Source: GCA-2728135 sp002728135
Lineage (GTDB): Bacteria; Pseudomonadota; Alphaproteobacteria; UBA828
Assembly (NCBI GenBank): GCA_963997635.1
Contig: CAXEND010000012.1
Coordinates: 1 to 64,000 of the forward strand
Length of the DNA stretch: 64,000 nt
Direction of reading: 5' to 3'
In this document: positions 1-9,711 of the stretch, one piece after another
How the letters are laid out: each line of letters opens with the position of its first letter
Position numbering within the stretch: position 1 is the first letter of the stretch
Position numbers and translations under genes: made by a program
The notes under the pieces: generated by a model
What the model was told of the DNA's origin: nothing
Database searches by the model: none
Seen by the model: only the letters and a program-made list of their open reading frames with translations

Positions 1-321
<321 letters not shown>

Positions 322-496
322 AATCCATTACAGAAGCAAATAATGCTTCCGGAATTCTAACAAAAACCTCACGCACAAACACAATCTTCCCACAATATCT
401 AGACACACACATGCGCACCCAAATATGCGGGCAGACCTATTTGATACGTGAACAGCTAAAAAACAACGCCGCCCACGCATCCCTTCATAAACAACA

Positions 497-508
497 CTTC
501 AAAGAGCA
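497..508 (-). promoter_or_regulatory. boxA-like antitermination element in the rRNA leader
   Basis: Reading leftward the sequence is TGCTCTTTGAAG, close to the bacterial rrn boxA core TGCTCTTTAACA. It lies about 175 nt upstream of the 16S 5' end and downstream of the candidate promoter, the usual place for the NusB/S10 antitermination signal. The match is seen directly; the function is inferred. Confidence 0.6.
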
Positions 509-543
509 AAACACGCCTCAGAAATCCGTGGCGTGAATTGCGA

Positions 544-572
544 GTTCTACGCCCCGACAACACTTAAGTCAA
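544..572 (-). promoter_or_regulatory. candidate rRNA operon promoter
   Basis: On the minus strand there is a -35 hexamer TTGACT (567-572), a 17-base spacer and a -10 hexamer TAGAAC (544-549). Transcription would begin near 537, giving a leader of about 215 nt that contains the boxA-like element. Similar TTGA-N17-TA arrangements precede rpmB, rpsU and secA in this window. Confidence 0.5.
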
Positions 573-812
573 GGGTTGAAAGTAAAATAAAAGTCAATCT
601 CTGTTGATTATCAAAAGTTTTGATATATTTCCCAGAATCATTGACAGAATTATATATCCTTAGCATTTTAAAGGTTAGATTTGTGGCAAAAAATATCAGC
701 TAGGTATATTACAATAATTGCTGATTTAATGATCAAATAAAATGAATATCTTTTTGGCTATACTGATAACATAACAATTTAACAACACATCAAAAGTGGC
801 TCCCCTAGCAAA
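573..812. other. divergent intergenic region between rRNA operon and M23 peptidase gene
   Basis: About 240 bases of AT-rich DNA upstream of both the leftward rRNA operon and the rightward peptidase gene. Together with the rRNA leader (322-572) it makes a 490-base stretch without a protein gene. I see no tRNA-like structure, small ORF or clear repeat in it; it presumably holds upstream promoter elements. Confidence 0.5.
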
Positions 813-3059
813 ATGCCAATAGTTAATGAATTTATATATATGTTTACAATTCGAATGTTTAGGAAAACTATTTCATTTCCAACTTTCATCCTCATAATAT
901 TCTTAATTTCGTTCAATATTATTTATAAATGCAGCCATGCTTACGCTGATCAACAAAGTCAACTGATCTCTATAAAGTTGGATAGAGGCGACACAATTGA
1001 GAAACTTTTTAAGAATAATAATGTGCGGGAAGAGGATCTCAATAACGCAATAAAATCCATAAAAAAAGTTTTGAACCCACGAAAATTATACGCAGGTCAA
1101 ACTGTAACTCTCATTACAAAAGATTCAAAAAATGGGAAAATTCTTAATCAAGCAATCTTTTATCTAACAAAAAATAGGTTTGCTGTTATACAAAAAACAA
1201 TCAATGGAACATATGAAGCAATAAAAACCAGAAAACCAGAATATGTTTCAATACCCTTTCCTTTCCATCAAAGACCAAGTTTATTAAATTCACCTACTGA
1301 AACGAAGGTTCACTCAGATAAATCCCAGCCCAGAAAAAATAATAATGATAACGATCTGATCGATGAGGGATCACATAAAAAAATCGGAAAAAAAAATATT
1401 TATCATGAACGTGTGAATTCAGAACAGAATTTAGTTACTTTCCGAACGCGACCTGGCGATACATTAGCATCTATTATCTCGAATACTAAAACAGACCTGA
1501 CAGATAGAGATGAAGTTATTAAATCTTTAAGAGAATATTTCAATCCAAGACATCTTCGTGTTGGTCAGGAAATAATAATACTGACTGAAATTAGAAATAA
1601 TAAGGTTAGGTTAGTTGGCATCAGTATCAAAATGGCTGAGTCAAAATATCTTCAGGCCTTAACCACTTTGAAAAAAACATTTTCAGTAAAAATAGTTAAA
1701 AATCCACTAAATACAGAATTTGACAATGGAGAATCTGAAGTTGATCTAACTGACAATTCTCTAATTAATAGAGATAATCTAGACTCAGAAATTATACCTT
1801 TACAAAGACCTAGACCGAAAGAAAAAAAACACTTTGTTTTAGATGGGGCATTAATTGCAGCCTCTTCTCCAATTAGAACAAACAATAGTTCAGACATAGT
1901 AAAAACAGCTGAAAAAGAAAATAACGAAAATGAAACCTCGTCGCAAGAAAGCAAACTTGAACAAACCCTAATAAGTGTTTCCATCAAAAAAGGTGATGTT
2001 TTAGCCACCGCACTAAAACGCGGAGGCATTAGTGATGCTATTTTAGAAGATGTAATCTTTGCTTTTAAGAAAATTTACAACCCTCGAAAATTACAGATTG
2101 GTCAGAAACTTGAAATAACTTATGACAATTTTAATTCAAGGAATGATGGCAAAGATTTCGTAGAACTAAATATGAATCTAAGCCCGACCCATAAACTTCA
2201 AATTAGGAAAGATGTAGAAGGTTTTAAATCAACAAAAGTAAAAAGACCCATAAACCATGCACTAAGATTTTCTGATGGCATAATTAAATCCAGTCTTTAC
2301 CTCGCAGCGGAACGATCGGGGTTGCCTAAAGAAATTCTGTTAGAAGTGGTTCATATTTTTGGGTTTGCTGTAGATTGGCAACGAGATGTTCAAAGAGGTG
2401 ACCATTTCTCAGTTCTCTATGAAGTTCTTCTAGATAAGAAAGATAAGCCTGTCGGATATGGATCAGTAATATATGCTTCGTTAAACCTGAGTAACTCAGT
2501 TACTTCTATTTTTCGTCATGAATTTGCTGATGGAAGTTCTGATTATTTTGAAGAAACAGGTAAAAGTGTCAGAAAAGCCCTCATGAAAACCCCTATTAAT
2601 GGAGCCAGACTCTCATCTGGCTACGGCATGAGAAAACATCCCATTCAAGGATATAACAAAATGCATCGTGGCCTTGATTTTGCAGCACCTATTGGCACAC
2701 CAATAATGGCAGCAGGTGATGGTATAATTGAAAAGATAGGCAGATATAACAGTTATGGAAAATATATTCGTATTCGCCACAACAATACATATTCCACTGC
2801 ATATGCACATCTATCAGGTTATGCAAAAAACCTAAGAAAAAACTCTCGTGTTAAACAAGGACAGGTTATTGGATATGTTGGTTCCACCGGTAGATCTACA
2901 GGGCCTCATCTTCATTATGAAATTCTTTCTGGAGGTAAACAAATAAATCCAACGAAAGTTAAACTACCAAGTGGACGGCAATTAAAAGAATCAGAACTTG
3001 TTGAATTCAATTATGTAGTTAGAAAAATTAAAGTGCTTCTGACAGAAACTGGGCTATGA
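813..3059 (+). CDS. secreted M23-family murein endopeptidase with three LysM/OapA-like modules
   Basis: Predicted periplasmic zinc peptidase that cuts peptidoglycan cross-bridges. A hydrophobic signal segment spans about residues 18-46. Three ~50-residue modules follow (about 51-101, 207-257 and 385-436), each opening with a 'xGDxL/I'-type turn and closing with an NPR[KH]L..GQ motif at 88-96, 244-252 and 423-431. Polar Lys/Asn/Ser-rich linkers separate them. The C-terminal M23 domain (about 596-710) keeps H618 and D622 (HRGLD), H666 (AHL) and the HLH at 699-701, so it should be active. The start is uncertain because no Shine-Dalgarno is seen; in-frame ATGs at 840 and 855 would give a shorter, more typical signal peptide. 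It stands alone between the rRNA operon and the convergent DUF4167 gene. Confidence 0.88.
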   Translation: MPIVNEFIYMFTIRMFRKTISFPTFILIIFLISFNIIYKCSHAYADQQSQLISIKLDRGDTIEKLFKNNNVREEDLNNAIKSIKKVLNPRKLYAGQTVTLITKDSKNGKILNQAIFYLTKNRFAVIQKTINGTYEAIKTRKPEYVSIPFPFHQRPSLLNSPTETKVHSDKSQPRKNNNDNDLIDEGSHKKIGKKNIYHERVNSEQNLVTFRTRPGDTLASIISNTKTDLTDRDEVIKSLREYFNPRHLRVGQEIIILTEIRNNKVRLVGISIKMAESKYLQALTTLKKTFSVKIVKNPLNTEFDNGESEVDLTDNSLINRDNLDSEIIPLQRPRPKEKKHFVLDGALIAASSPIRTNNSSDIVKTAEKENNENETSSQESKLEQTLISVSIKKGDVLATALKRGGISDAILEDVIFAFKKIYNPRKLQIGQKLEITYDNFNSRNDGKDFVELNMNLSPTHKLQIRKDVEGFKSTKVKRPINHALRFSDGIIKSSLYLAAERSGLPKEILLEVVHIFGFAVDWQRDVQRGDHFSVLYEVLLDKKDKPVGYGSVIYASLNLSNSVTSIFRHEFADGSSDYFEETGKSVRKALMKTPINGARLSSGYGMRKHPIQGYNKMHRGLDFAAPIGTPIMAAGDGIIEKIGRYNSYGKYIRIRHNNTYSTAYAHLSGYAKNLRKNSRVKQGQVIGYVGSTGRSTGPHLHYEILSGGKQINPTKVKLPSGRQLKESELVEFNYVVRKIKVLLTETGL

Positions 3060-3111
3060 TGATGTTTTGACAAAAATGACAATTAAACTTTAGCTTGAAC
3101 TTTTGTTATGA

Positions 3112-3747
3112 CTAGGCATTGGCTTGATCTTCCTCTTTTGATTCACCCAAAGCCCTCATTAGACCCTCATCTGCCGGAGCCTCATCTGCCGCCGGAGCCT
3201 CATCTGCCGCTGGAGCCTCATCTGCCGCTGGAGCCTCATCTGCCGCTGGAGCCTCATCTGCAGGTAATTCAAAATCATTTGATTCAATTTCTCCAACAGT
3301 ATTTTTAGAAAGATCGTTTTCTTTTCTGCCGGTTCCATTAGGGGCATCTTGTTCAGTAGAATTATCAACTTCCGTGTTACTTTCAACAGATTGAGCATTT
3401 AGCTCATCAACTCCATTATTAAGAGTTTGCTCTTGACCGTCATGGCCATTTTCTTTGCGGTTTCCATTTGTGTTTTTAGGTTTGGCATCCCCACTGGCTT
3501 TAAGAACTCTAGAATAATGCTCAGCATGTTGAAAATAATTTTCAGCAGCTATTCTATCGCCGGCTATTAAAGCGTCACGTCCAAGAGATTGATATTTGTC
3601 AATTACCTGATGGGCATTGCCTCTAATTTTTCCGTCAGGCCCATTACTCTCAAAACTAGCATTTCGACCTTGTTGGTTTGGGCGACGCCCTCCTCTGTGA
3701 CCTCGCGACCGTCGCGTATTCTGCGATTGCTTCATTACGTTACTCAT
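3112..3747 (-). CDS. DUF4167 domain protein with acidic Ala/Pro repeat tail
   Basis: The N-terminal ~80 residues match the alphaproteobacterial DUF4167 family: a basic Arg/Gly/Gln-rich start, then a helical segment around residues 43-80 containing 'YQSLGRDAL' and 'AENYFQHAEHY'. The rest is acidic and low-complexity, ending in about five near-perfect copies of ADEAPA encoded by an 18-bp DNA repeat. It is the last gene of the leftward hisS-prfA-prmC block, its usual place in this class. The basic head suggests RNA or ribosome association, but the function is unknown. ATG start; 364 bases... the gene is separated from prmC by 224 bases, so it may have its own promoter. Confidence 0.88.
   Translation of the reverse strand: MSNVMKQSQNTRRSRGHRGGRRPNQQGRNASFESNGPDGKIRGNAHQVIDKYQSLGRDALIAGDRIAAENYFQHAEHYSRVLKASGDAKPKNTNGNRKENGHDGQEQTLNNGVDELNAQSVESNTEVDNSTEQDAPNGTGRKENDLSKNTVGEIESNDFELPADEAPAADEAPAADEAPAADEAPAADEAPADEGLMRALGESKEEDQANA
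3177..3261. repeat. 18-bp in-frame tandem repeat inside the DUF4167 gene
   Basis: On the plus strand the unit gagcctcatctgccgctg is repeated from 3177, 3195, 3213, 3231 and (partial) 3249. Copies 2-4 are identical and copy 1 differs by one base. Each unit encodes six residues (ADEAPA in the reverse frame), so copy-number changes would lengthen or shorten the protein without a frameshift. Confidence 0.9.
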
Positions 3748-3971
3748 GTTTAGGGTGAATTAAATTATACACTCTTCTACTGTTTTGAATTTGCAACCTC
3801 CCAATTATGAAATTCGAAATGTCATAGTGACTAAAAGAAATCTACATTATCAGGATCTAGAACTCTGGGAATTTTGTATGCCCAGTTCCCAGTTGCTTAA
3901 ATGAAATTAACGGGCACAACAAAGTTTGCAAGACAAAACTTCATTTTTTTTAAAAATATTTAATTTTTAGC

Positions 3972-4850
3972 CTATTTTGGTGCCCGAAATCCCACACATC
4001 TCTCAATTCCGGCTAAATCTGACCAACTTCCCATTAACATATAGCCTTCATTTTTAAAAATCCTCTTAACTTTTTGAGATTGTCTGAAACCAATCTCGAC
4101 AAATATTCGACCACCAGGAACTAAAATATCATCAAGACCGCACACAATCTCACGATAAGAGTTTAATCCATCAGACCCAGCAAATAATGCAATATTTGGT
4201 TCAAATTCTATTATATCTTTGCTTAAGGTTTGGGCTTTATCATTTGCTACATATGGGGGATTACTAATGATTATATCAACACCATTTCTAAAAGCTTCAC
4301 CCCAATTTCCCACATAAAATAATGCTCTAGTTTGTAAACCGTGTTGAATAGCATTATTTCGTGCTATATTTGAAGCTGCTTCGTCAATATCAACACCAAA
4401 ACCTAATGCTTCAGGAAATTCACTCAAGATAGAGATTAATAAACACCCTGTTCCTGTCCCCAAATCCAAAATCTTTGGATTTGGAATAGCAGCCTCATAA
4501 AGGTAATTTATTACTGCCTCCACCAATGTTTCGCTATCTGGACGTGGAATAAGTGTTGACCGATTAACAGCAAAATCTAGACTCCAGAACTCTTTTTTAC
4601 CTATAATATAGGCTACAGGCTCACCTAATAATCTTCGTTCAAGATATCCTGAATATTTTTCAAGTTCGATCTCAGAAATTATATCTTTACCCCCAAAAAA
4701 CACATTTTTGCGAGAAAAGGATCTGACTTCCGACAAAAGTGCCCTTGCGTCTACCCCAGGATTTGGAACGCTAGCATCTCGCAATAATTTAATTCCATAT
4801 TCAAGTACATGCGAATAAGTTGCAGGATATTGACGGTAAACTTTATGCAC
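3972..4850 (-). CDS. prmC: peptide chain release factor N5-glutamine methyltransferase
   Basis: Methylates the glutamine of the GGQ motif of release factors, using S-adenosylmethionine, in the cytoplasm. It has the PrmC layout: a helical N-terminal domain, then a Rossmann methyltransferase domain with a DLGTGTG SAM-binding loop and the diagnostic NPPY motif at residues 197-200. The 292-residue length is normal. It starts at GTG and overlaps the end of prfA by 8 bases, so translation is probably coupled to that of its own substrate RF1. Its neighbours hisS, prfA and DUF4167 are the usual ones. Confidence 0.95.
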   Translation of the reverse strand: MHKVYRQYPATYSHVLEYGIKLLRDASVPNPGVDARALLSEVRSFSRKNVFFGGKDIISEIELEKYSGYLERRLLGEPVAYIIGKKEFWSLDFAVNRSTLIPRPDSETLVEAVINYLYEAAIPNPKILDLGTGTGCLLISILSEFPEALGFGVDIDEAASNIARNNAIQHGLQTRALFYVGNWGEAFRNGVDIIISNPPYVANDKAQTLSKDIIEFEPNIALFAGSDGLNSYREIVCGLDDILVPGGRIFVEIGFRQSQKVKRIFKNEGYMLMGSWSDLAGIERCVGFRAPK

Positions 4851-5916
4851 TTTCTGCTAAGCGGCGTGCCTGATCTTCTGTTATCAAGGCATTTATAACT
4901 TCATCGAGTGCTTCCCCAGCTAATACTTTCTCAAGTTTATGTAGAGTTAAGTTAATTCTATGGTCAGTAACTCTTCCTTGAGGAAAATTGTAAGTTCTGA
5001 TTCTCTCAGATCGATCGCCACTTCCAACTTGTCCTTTTCGATCTGCAGCACGTTCAGCATCTCTTTGCTGACGTTGGTGTTCATACAGTCTAGCCCTTAA
5101 TACTTTTAATGCCTTAGATTTATTTTTATGTTGTGACTTTTCATCTTGCTGCGTGACTACAATACCTGTTGGCAGATGTGTTATTCGGACAGCACTATCA
5201 GTCGTATTCACACTTTGTCCACCAGGTCCACTCGCACGATAAACATCCACACGCAAATCACGATCCTCTATATTTACATCAACATCCTCAGCTTGTGGCA
5301 AGACAGCAACTGTTGCAGCTGATGTATGAATCCTCCCACTTGCTTCTGTTTCAGGGACTCTTTGCACGCGATGTACTCCTGATTCAAATTTGAGTTTAGC
5401 AAATGCCCCGCGTCCGCTGATCTCAAAAATCGCTTCTTTTGTCCCACCAAGCCCTGTGTCAGAAAAAGAAACCGACTCAAATTTCCATTGATTAGATTCT
5501 GCATATCGTTGATACATACGAGTAAGGTCACCAGCAAAAAGAGCAGCTTCGTCACCGCCCGTACCTGCTCGAATCTCCAATATAGCGTTTCTATCGTCAG
5601 CCTCATCCTTTGGCAGCAATAATAATTTTATTCTCTGCTCCAGATCAGGCAATGCACTCTTAAGATCACCTAGCTCAACCTCTACCAAGCGACTCATTTC
5701 AGGCTCGGTATCATCCTCTGCAATCAAGTCCTCAAGGCCAGAAATTTCATCCTGAACAGACTTAAGTTTTTCTATTGCTTCAACTAAAGGCATTAATTCG
5801 CTGTATTCCCGGCCTAGGCTAATACGATCATCAGTTCCGATATCAGAATCAGATAGCTTTGCTGCTATATCGCTGTAGCGGCCTAATACTTTTTCCAACC
5901 GTAACTGAAAGCTCAA
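4843..5916 (-). CDS. prfA: peptide chain release factor 1
   Basis: RF1 ends translation at UAA and UAG. The peptidyl-tRNA hydrolysis motif GGQ is at residues 232-234, and the stop-codon reading P-x-T tripeptide appears as PET near residue 188 within 'RVPETEASGRIHTS'. The 357-residue length is standard. The start is TTG, which overlaps the hisS stop (TTGA) and is preceded by AGGA about 8 bases upstream; the family N-terminus begins at the same place. hisS, prfA and prmC overlap one another and form a tight translational unit. Confidence 0.97.
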   Translation of the reverse strand: MSFQLRLEKVLGRYSDIAAKLSDSDIGTDDRISLGREYSELMPLVEAIEKLKSVQDEISGLEDLIAEDDTEPEMSRLVEVELGDLKSALPDLEQRIKLLLLPKDEADDRNAILEIRAGTGGDEAALFAGDLTRMYQRYAESNQWKFESVSFSDTGLGGTKEAIFEISGRGAFAKLKFESGVHRVQRVPETEASGRIHTSAATVAVLPQAEDVDVNIEDRDLRVDVYRASGPGGQSVNTTDSAVRITHLPTGIVVTQQDEKSQHKNKSKALKVLRARLYEHQRQQRDAERAADRKGQVGSGDRSERIRTYNFPQGRVTDHRINLTLHKLEKVLAGEALDEVINALITEDQARRLAESA

Positions 5917-7178
5917 TTTTTTATTCCTGAATTAGGTAAAAGCCTAGTTAATTCTGCATGTAACTGATTTAGTAGGACCTCATGTTGATCACCTGTGTCC
6001 AAGTTACGAAAAACCGCCAAAGATTTAGCAATTTCATCATCTCCTATAATGATTGCGTAACAAGAATTAAGGAGATTTGCTCGTTTCATTCTTTTTGAGA
6101 GATTTCCTCGAAAACCTAAATCTATCGTGAAACCACTTTTTCTGAGACTAGAAATGATTGGTAACATTTTCTCAAGTGCGTTATCCCCAATTGGAATAAC
6201 AGAAATTGGCCTTTGTTTTTTTGATGTGAAATGAGTTAAACTTGCTAAACGCTCAATACCGGCTGCCCAGCCAATCCCTGATGTAGGCACTCCTCCCATC
6301 ATCTCAACTAAATCATTATATCGTCCGCCAGCCAAAACTGTACCCTGTGAACCAAGTTCATCTGTTACAAATTCAAAAGCCGTGTGGCAATAATAATCCA
6401 AGCCTCTAACAAGTTGTTGGTTGATTTCAAATACAATGCCAAGTTTATCTAAACCTGCACATACTTTTGCAAAAAAAGAAGCTGATTCTTCATTTAAAAA
6501 TTCTGATATATTTGGCGCATTTCTAAGTATTTCTTTATCTGAATCCTCTTTAGAATCTAGGATTCTCATGGGATTAGAGGATAAACGCCGAAGACTATCT
6601 TCTGACAAGCTTTTACTGTGTTGTGACAAATAACCTACTAAAGCTTCTCGATAATTCAATCTACTTTCTTTATCTCCTAAACTATTAACTTCAAGTCTTG
6701 TCTTCTCTAACAGACCTAATTTAGATAATGATTCGGCTCCTAAAGAAATTATCTCAATATCCCCGAGAGTCTCTTGAACTCCTAACAATTCTACACCGAC
6801 CTGATGAAACTGCCTCAGTCGACCTTTTTGAGGACGTTCGTATCTGAACATAGGCCCCGAATAAAAAAATTTTAAAGGTAATGATTGAGTTAAGCCATTG
6901 CTAATCAATGCACGAGCTACACCAGCTGTATTTTCTGGGCGGAGTGTGATGCTCTCACCACTTCTATCCTCAAAAGTATACATTTCCTTTGATACAATAT
7001 CAGAAGTATCACCAAGTGTTCTCTGAAAGACTTCTGTAAACTCAAAAATTGGAGTAGCTATTTCATTGTATCCATAACAAGAAGCTAAATCTGCGATTTG
7101 ATTAGTGATAAATCGTCTCTGTTCATGTTCATCTGGGAGAATGTCATGAGTCCCTCTAACTGGCTGGAGTTTTTCCAA
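5913..7178 (-). CDS. hisS: histidyl-tRNA synthetase
   Basis: Class II aminoacyl-tRNA synthetase that charges tRNA-His. Visible signatures are the N-terminal 'RGTHDILPDE', motif 2 around 'FYSGPMFRYERPQKGRLRQF', the histidine-specific 'RGLDYYCHTAFEF' and a C-terminal anticodon-binding domain from about residue 325. The 421-residue length is normal. The start codon is TTG with a strong GGAGGG six bases upstream (7185-7190 region), so I prefer it over any internal ATG. First gene of the overlapping hisS-prfA-prmC group. Confidence 0.97.
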   Translation of the reverse strand: MEKLQPVRGTHDILPDEHEQRRFITNQIADLASCYGYNEIATPIFEFTEVFQRTLGDTSDIVSKEMYTFEDRSGESITLRPENTAGVARALISNGLTQSLPLKFFYSGPMFRYERPQKGRLRQFHQVGVELLGVQETLGDIEIISLGAESLSKLGLLEKTRLEVNSLGDKESRLNYREALVGYLSQHSKSLSEDSLRRLSSNPMRILDSKEDSDKEILRNAPNISEFLNEESASFFAKVCAGLDKLGIVFEINQQLVRGLDYYCHTAFEFVTDELGSQGTVLAGGRYNDLVEMMGGVPTSGIGWAAGIERLASLTHFTSKKQRPISVIPIGDNALEKMLPIISSLRKSGFTIDLGFRGNLSKRMKRANLLNSCYAIIIGDDEIAKSLAVFRNLDTGDQHEVLLNQLHAELTRLLPNSGIKN

Positions 7179-7295
7179 AAATAACCCTCCGCTTTATAAA
7201 ATAAGTATGGAATATAAGTTGCTGATCAATGCTAATATAATTGTTTTTATATAGATTTTGTGATTATAGAATATAAAAGATTTTTAAACTATCTC

Positions 7296-8504
7296 CTAAT
7301 CTTCATAAACTACAGCTCCCCCTGCCAATAAAAGTTTTGGATCTAAAGCAATGTTTCTCCTCACGGCACCAACTGGGCCTACTGGATCAACTACTACACC
7401 ATCAACAGAAATTTCTAAGGCACCTGCATTACCAGTAATCATTGTTAACCCAATTCTATCTGGAACACGATATCTGTCCCCAGTACGGAGAATTCTTGTA
7501 ATTAACAGTTCGTTTTCAGGTCCCTGCACTTGAACCCAGCTATCTGCCTTAGCTAAAATTAGTATCCTAAAATTCTCATTAATTTCTCCGAACACCTGGT
7601 TTTTAACAGAATCACTTGATAATTTATCCCCCACTCCGCTCTGTAGTTGGATGTTATTATCCTCAGCTAATGAATCTATATCCAATAATTCAATATTAGA
7701 ATCAGTTTCTATATTATCGATCCATAGAGAATTATTAGAGGAATTAGCTTGTTGTAATAAGTTTTCTTCAATATTTATTTCATTAACTGGAGTGGTACTA
7801 GAATCTATATCAACTTCCTGGATTATATTATCAGATGAAATATTAGAGTTAAGCTGATTCTCCTGACTAAGATCTAAATCTTTGGATAGGTTTCCTGCAT
7901 CTTCCCAGATTGCTTCTTTATCAGTCAAATCATCCACAAGCGCAAGATTAGAGCTTGCACTTTTTGCCGTGTTATTATTTAACATATCAAGGTCATCATG
8001 AGTAAAGCTTTTATTTGTCGAGTCTGACAGATCACTTGCCAATTTATTAGCACCTTGTTCATATGAAGAAACATAGTACCATCCTGCATAGGCCAAGCCT
8101 GCTAGGATCAATACGATTAATATAAGCCAAGGTTTTGGAGTACGACTCTCTCTTATAGGGTCGGGAAAATCTAATTTATCTGGATTGATTTTTTGTGGAA
8201 AAATTTGTTTATATCTCTGGACAATTGTATCCGCATCAAGCTCAAGAAACACACTGTAAGTTCTAACAAAACCAAGAATATACACAGTCCCTGGTAGATC
8301 CGAAATGCGACCTTCTTCAAGTGCCTCTAGATAAGCAAGTTGAATTCTAAGCGTATCCGCGACATCGCAAAGTTCTAACCCAATTCTTATTCTTGCATCT
8401 CTTAATTCATTACCAATCTTCTCGGCATCATCATTTAGGGCATGGTTTTCAACAAATATTTCCTTATTCTCTACCAACCGTCTTTTATTTTTGCTTTTCG
8501 ACAT
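7296..8504 (-). CDS. RodZ-like membrane protein with N-terminal helix-turn-helix and C-terminal DUF4115 domain
   Basis: Residues about 30-100 form a RodZ-type (HTH_25) helix-turn-helix with 'LRDARIRIGLELCDVADTL' and 'YILGFVRTYS'. A single transmembrane helix spans about 126-144. A long Ser/Asn/Asp-rich periplasmic linker (about 150-300) leads to a C-terminal DUF4115 beta domain (about 310-390). RodZ links the MreB cytoskeleton to the cell envelope; that role is inferred from the architecture. It lies just upstream of hisS and is codirectional with it. In related genomes I recall ispG sitting in this gap, but the 117 bases here hold no gene. Confidence 0.83.
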   Translation of the reverse strand: MSKSKNKRRLVENKEIFVENHALNDDAEKIGNELRDARIRIGLELCDVADTLRIQLAYLEALEEGRISDLPGTVYILGFVRTYSVFLELDADTIVQRYKQIFPQKINPDKLDFPDPIRESRTPKPWLILIVLILAGLAYAGWYYVSSYEQGANKLASDLSDSTNKSFTHDDLDMLNNNTAKSASSNLALVDDLTDKEAIWEDAGNLSKDLDLSQENQLNSNISSDNIIQEVDIDSSTTPVNEINIEENLLQQANSSNNSLWIDNIETDSNIELLDIDSLAEDNNIQLQSGVGDKLSSDSVKNQVFGEINENFRILILAKADSWVQVQGPENELLITRILRTGDRYRVPDRIGLTMITGNAGALEISVDGVVVDPVGPVGAVRRNIALDPKLLLAGGAVVYED

Positions 8505-8688
8505 CTAACAACCCTTCTAGTCGCCCCGCAAAAGTCCCCCTCAAACCTTACTTCCGCACAGTTTAATTCAGAAAAATAAACACTTTTAAAGCTATCTAGG
8601 AAATATAGTAATCATAGACATAGTCGATTATACACATATAAATAGTAAAATCACCTGAAATTTAAACTTAACTATTAAATACCAACAA

Positions 8689-9711
8689 TCATTTTAATGC
8701 CATATTTGCCTGTTCAACTAGCTCTTGGACTATTTCTTCCACCGATTGTTCTGCTTTAACCATCCCAACACTTTGGCCAGCCATTAAAGACCCATTAACA
8801 ACATCACCATCGATTACCGCTCTTTTTAAAGCACCGGCCCAAAAGTGCTCAATCTCTAATTGAGCTGTCTTTTGATCTATTTTGCCATCTCTAAAACGAG
8901 TAATAGCTGCTCTCTGTGCCTCAATAAAATTATTTGTTCCTTCATTACTTATTGCTCTTACTGGTATAACTGGAAAATTTGGATCTATTTGTGTTGTAAC
9001 TTGAGCATCTCGAGCACTAGCCTTTATAAAAGCTGTTTTAAAATTTTTATGTGCAATAGATTCTTTCGCACAGACAAATCTTGTTCCTAATTGGCATCCC
9101 GAGGCACCCATAGCAAGGAATGAAGCTATCATTTCCCCTCTTCCTATTCCACCTCCGACGAAAACAGGAATATCTCTAATATATGGTAATATTTCTTGAG
9201 CTAATACATTTGTTGACACAGGACCAATGTGACCACCTGCCTCCATCCCTTCTATTATAAGAGCACCAACACCATGACGATGCATTTTTTTTGCCACAGC
9301 TAGCGTAGGAGCAAATGCTATTACCTTAACTTGTGATTCATTCAGCTTATCAATAACTTGGCGTGAAGCCATTCCTCCAGCAAGTACAACAAATTTAACT
9401 TCTTCTTTTATACAGGTATCTACTAGAGCATCTAATTCAGGGTGCAATAATATCAGATTAACTCCAAAAGGGTTCTTTGTTTTCCTTGATGTCCCTCTTA
9501 TTTCCAAAGCTAATTGATCAGGACTCATAGATCCACAGGCGATTACACCAAAACCTCCTGCTTCAGAAATTGCAGAAACCAAATTTTTTTCTGAGAGCCA
9601 TGACATTGCTCCTCCAAGAATTGCATATTTAGTACCTAAAAATTGGCACCCACGCCTCCAAAGAGAATCTAGATCATTGTTTGATAATTTATATTTATTT
9701 TGTAGCGGCAT
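8689..9711 (-). CDS. nitronate monooxygenase family FMN enzyme
   Basis: TIM-barrel flavoprotein of the 2-nitropropane dioxygenase/FabK-like family. Flavin-binding and catalytic signatures are GGHIGP at residues 159-164 (the histidine is the family's catalytic base), GGGIGRG at 186-192 and 'MGASGCQLGTRF' at 201-212. Such enzymes oxidise alkyl nitronates or related toxic carbanions; the true substrate cannot be told from sequence. The ATG start lies inside the end of lysC (17-base overlap), so the two are co-transcribed and probably translationally coupled. 340 residues, complete. Confidence 0.87.
   Translation of the reverse strand: MPLQNKYKLSNNDLDSLWRRGCQFLGTKYAILGGAMSWLSEKNLVSAISEAGGFGVIACGSMSPDQLALEIRGTSRKTKNPFGVNLILLHPELDALVDTCIKEEVKFVVLAGGMASRQVIDKLNESQVKVIAFAPTLAVAKKMHRHGVGALIIEGMEAGGHIGPVSTNVLAQEILPYIRDIPVFVGGGIGRGEMIASFLAMGASGCQLGTRFVCAKESIAHKNFKTAFIKASARDAQVTTQIDPNFPVIPVRAISNEGTNNFIEAQRAAITRFRDGKIDQKTAQLEIEHFWAGALKRAVIDGDVVNGSLMAGQSVGMVKAEQSVEEIVQELVEQANMALK

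Noticed and set aside
3922..3951. Small hairpin followed by a T-run between prmC and the DUF4167 gene
   Set aside because: The T-run is on the plus strand but both neighbouring genes run leftward, so no transcript would use it.
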